64,000 bases of DNA from positions 1 through 64,000 of the forward strand of contig NZ_BONZ01000048.1 in NCBI RefSeq assembly GCF_016862975.1, in the 5' to 3' direction. A program made the position numbers and the translations under genes. Of the stretch, positions 62,933-64,000 are shown one piece after another. Every line of letters begins with the position of its first letter. Position 1 is the stretch's first letter. The stretch comes from Rugosimonospora africana. Lineage in GTDB: Bacteria; Actinomycetota; Actinomycetes; Mycobacteriales; Micromonosporaceae. A model generated the notes under the pieces. That model was not told the DNA's origin and ran no database searches. It saw only the letters and a list, made by a program, of their open reading frames with translations.

Positions 62933-63751
62933 ATGAAGATGCTCCACCGCATCCTCACCGGTGCGGCGACCACCCTGGCACTTGCCGCACCCGTGCTGCT
63001 CTTTGCCCAACCGGCCAGCGCGGCCTCGCGTGACGGCGTGTGTGACAGCGGCGAGTTCTGTTACTACTACAACAGTGACGAGCAGGGCTCGGTGTCGGAC
63101 TTCACCGGTTCGGTCAGCGACTACGGCACCACCGAGCCAAGCTGTTACGACTTCAAGGGTGCGGGCGCCGGCAAGGGGCTCTGTATCAAGAACGATGCCG
63201 CGTCCGTGTGGAACCGCACCAGCCAGACCGTGCGGGTGTACTTCAACAGCGGGTACGCCGGGTCGTACCAGGATTTCGCGGCCGGGGCCAAGGGCAACCT
63301 CAACGCGACGCTGAAGAACAACAACGCCTCACACCAGTTCCTCACCTCATCGGGTGGCGGCGCCCAGACTCCGCGCAACGACTACGACGGCAACGCCCGT
63401 GGTTTCGCGCAGAACAACTGCACCGCCTTCGCCGCGTACCGGATCGCCAGCCGGCTGGGCGTGCCCAGTTTCAGCAACACCTGGCACGGCCAGGTCTGGG
63501 GTGACGCCGGGCACTGGGACGACGCGGCTCGGGCGGCGGGCGTGACGGTCAACACGACGCCGACGGTCGGCGCGATCGCGGTGAATGACGTGCACAAGGT
63601 CGGCCACGTCGCCTACGTCAACAAGGTGTACAGCGACGGATCGTTCGACGTCGAGGAATACAACTGGAACAACCCCCTCGCCTACGGCACCCGTTCACAC
63701 GTCCACGTGAGCAGCGCCCAGGCCGACTTCCAACACATGCTCCACTTCTAG
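62933..63751 (+). CDS. Secreted I36-like domain fused to CHAP peptidase domain
   Basis: A 272-residue exported protein. Signal peptide 1-31. Residues about 32-110 are an I36-like domain (RDGVCDSGEFCYYYNSDEQG). The C-terminal part (about 145-270) is a CHAP domain: catalytic Cys in AQNNCTAFAAYRIASRLGVP and the histidine in VGHVAYV. CHAP proteins cut peptidoglycan crosslinks. AAGGAG lies about 9 nt before the ATG. It is duplicated immediately downstream. Confidence 0.88.
   Translation: MKMLHRILTGAATTLALAAPVLLFAQPASAASRDGVCDSGEFCYYYNSDEQGSVSDFTGSVSDYGTTEPSCYDFKGAGAGKGLCIKNDAASVWNRTSQTVRVYFNSGYAGSYQDFAAGAKGNLNATLKNNNASHQFLTSSGGGAQTPRNDYDGNARGFAQNNCTAFAAYRIASRLGVPSFSNTWHGQVWGDAGHWDDAARAAGVTVNTTPTVGAIAVNDVHKVGHVAYVNKVYSDGSFDVEEYNWNNPLAYGTRSHVHVSSAQADFQHMLHF
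63029..63160 (+). repeat. Intragenic repeat, shared with the next gene
   Basis: The DNA for the I36-like domain here is almost identical to 63869-64000 in the following gene, so the pair is a recent tandem duplication or gene conversion. Confidence 0.85.
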
Positions 63752-63767
63752 AGACGGGACATCACCG

Positions 63768-64000
63768 ATGACGGTACGAAGACGAGCGGCGTTGACCTCA
63801 CTGTTCGCAGCGATTGTCCTTGTCTTGAGCGGCGCCCTTCTGACCGCGCCGGCGAGTGCGGCCGCCGCGGCCTCGCGTGACGGCGTGTGCGACAGCGGCG
63901 AGTTCTGTTACTACTACAACAGCGGCGAGCTCGGCTCGGTGTCGGACTTCACCGGCTCGGTCAGCGACTACGGCACCACCGAGCCAAGCTGTTACGACTT
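63768..64000 (+). CDS. Second I36-like secreted protein, cut by window edge
   Basis: The first 77 codons of a paralogue of the previous gene. A different signal peptide (RRRAALTSLFAAIVLVLSGA) is followed by an almost identical I36-like domain. A possible weak ribosome site (GGGAC) lies upstream, 16 nt after the previous stop. It is not known whether a CHAP domain follows beyond the window edge. Confidence 0.82.
   Translation, partial: MTVRRRAALTSLFAAIVLVLSGALLTAPASAAAAASRDGVCDSGEFCYYYNSGELGSVSDFTGSVSDYGTTEPSCYD

Overview
The window is high-GC DNA with many GTG starts, short intergenic gaps and stop/start overlaps of the ATGA, GTGA and TGATG type. It encodes family 2 carbohydrate-binding modules, F420-type oxidoreductases, P450/3Fe-4S ferredoxin pairs and LuxR-type two-component systems. 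This points to the chromosome of a filamentous soil actinomycete (Actinomycetota). The genus cannot be fixed from the sequence alone. No rRNA, tRNA or CRISPR array was seen.

Layout. 1-7.9 kb: edge of a secreted repeat protein, a siderophore-interacting reductase, a glycogen-debranching-type glycosidase, a P450-ferredoxin pair, an exported penicillin-binding-type serine hydrolase, and a first ECF sigma/anti-sigma pair. 8-16.8 kb is accessory DNA: a LOTUS-like (OST-HTH) protein with mosaic partial duplicates, a 1.4 kb gene-poor stretch, a soluble kinase/regulator pair, an IS4-type transposase with altered catalytic residues, and an uncharacterised protein with a NarL-type regulator, both enclosed by 41-nt inverted repeats. 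17.0-25.1 kb: a tight operon headed by a poly-amino-acid-synthetase-like NRPS (A-T-membrane-hexapeptide architecture). It is followed by an arginine-deiminase-fold protein, a BPL_N/amidotransferase-like protein, a multi-pass acyltransferase-like protein and a second, exported BPL_N protein. A convergent two-component system follows. 27-38.6 kb: serine hydrolase, PadR/membrane protein pair, acyl-CoA-oxidase-like enzyme with a DHA2 exporter, PucR regulator, alpha/beta hydrolase divergent from an XRE regulator, and a methyltransferase/thioesterase/LLM oxidoreductase operon. 38.8-48.1 kb is secretory: an I36-like protein, a lipoprotein, GH30-CBM2, SGNH esterase-CBM2, CBM2-PQQ propeller, a membrane-anchored carbohydrate-binding-like protein and an Asp-box propeller. 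48.3-52.4 kb: a second ECF sigma/anti-sigma pair paralogous to the first, then a fused polysaccharide deacetylase/processive glycosyltransferase. 52.5-64 kb: a peptidase remnant, an MFS exporter, epimerase, cupin, NB-ARC/TPR regulator, a serine hydrolase, secreted proteins, and the start of a tandem family of I36-CHAP secreted proteins cut by the window edge.

The best candidate for an undescribed system is the 17-25 kb NRPS operon. One synthetase has no condensation or thioesterase domain, and it is translationally grouped with a deiminase-fold protein with altered catalytic residues and with paired cytoplasmic and exported BPL_N proteins. Next are the LOTUS/duplicated-module locus and the inverted-repeat-bounded regulator unit. 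All functions are read from motifs and family knowledge; no database search was run.
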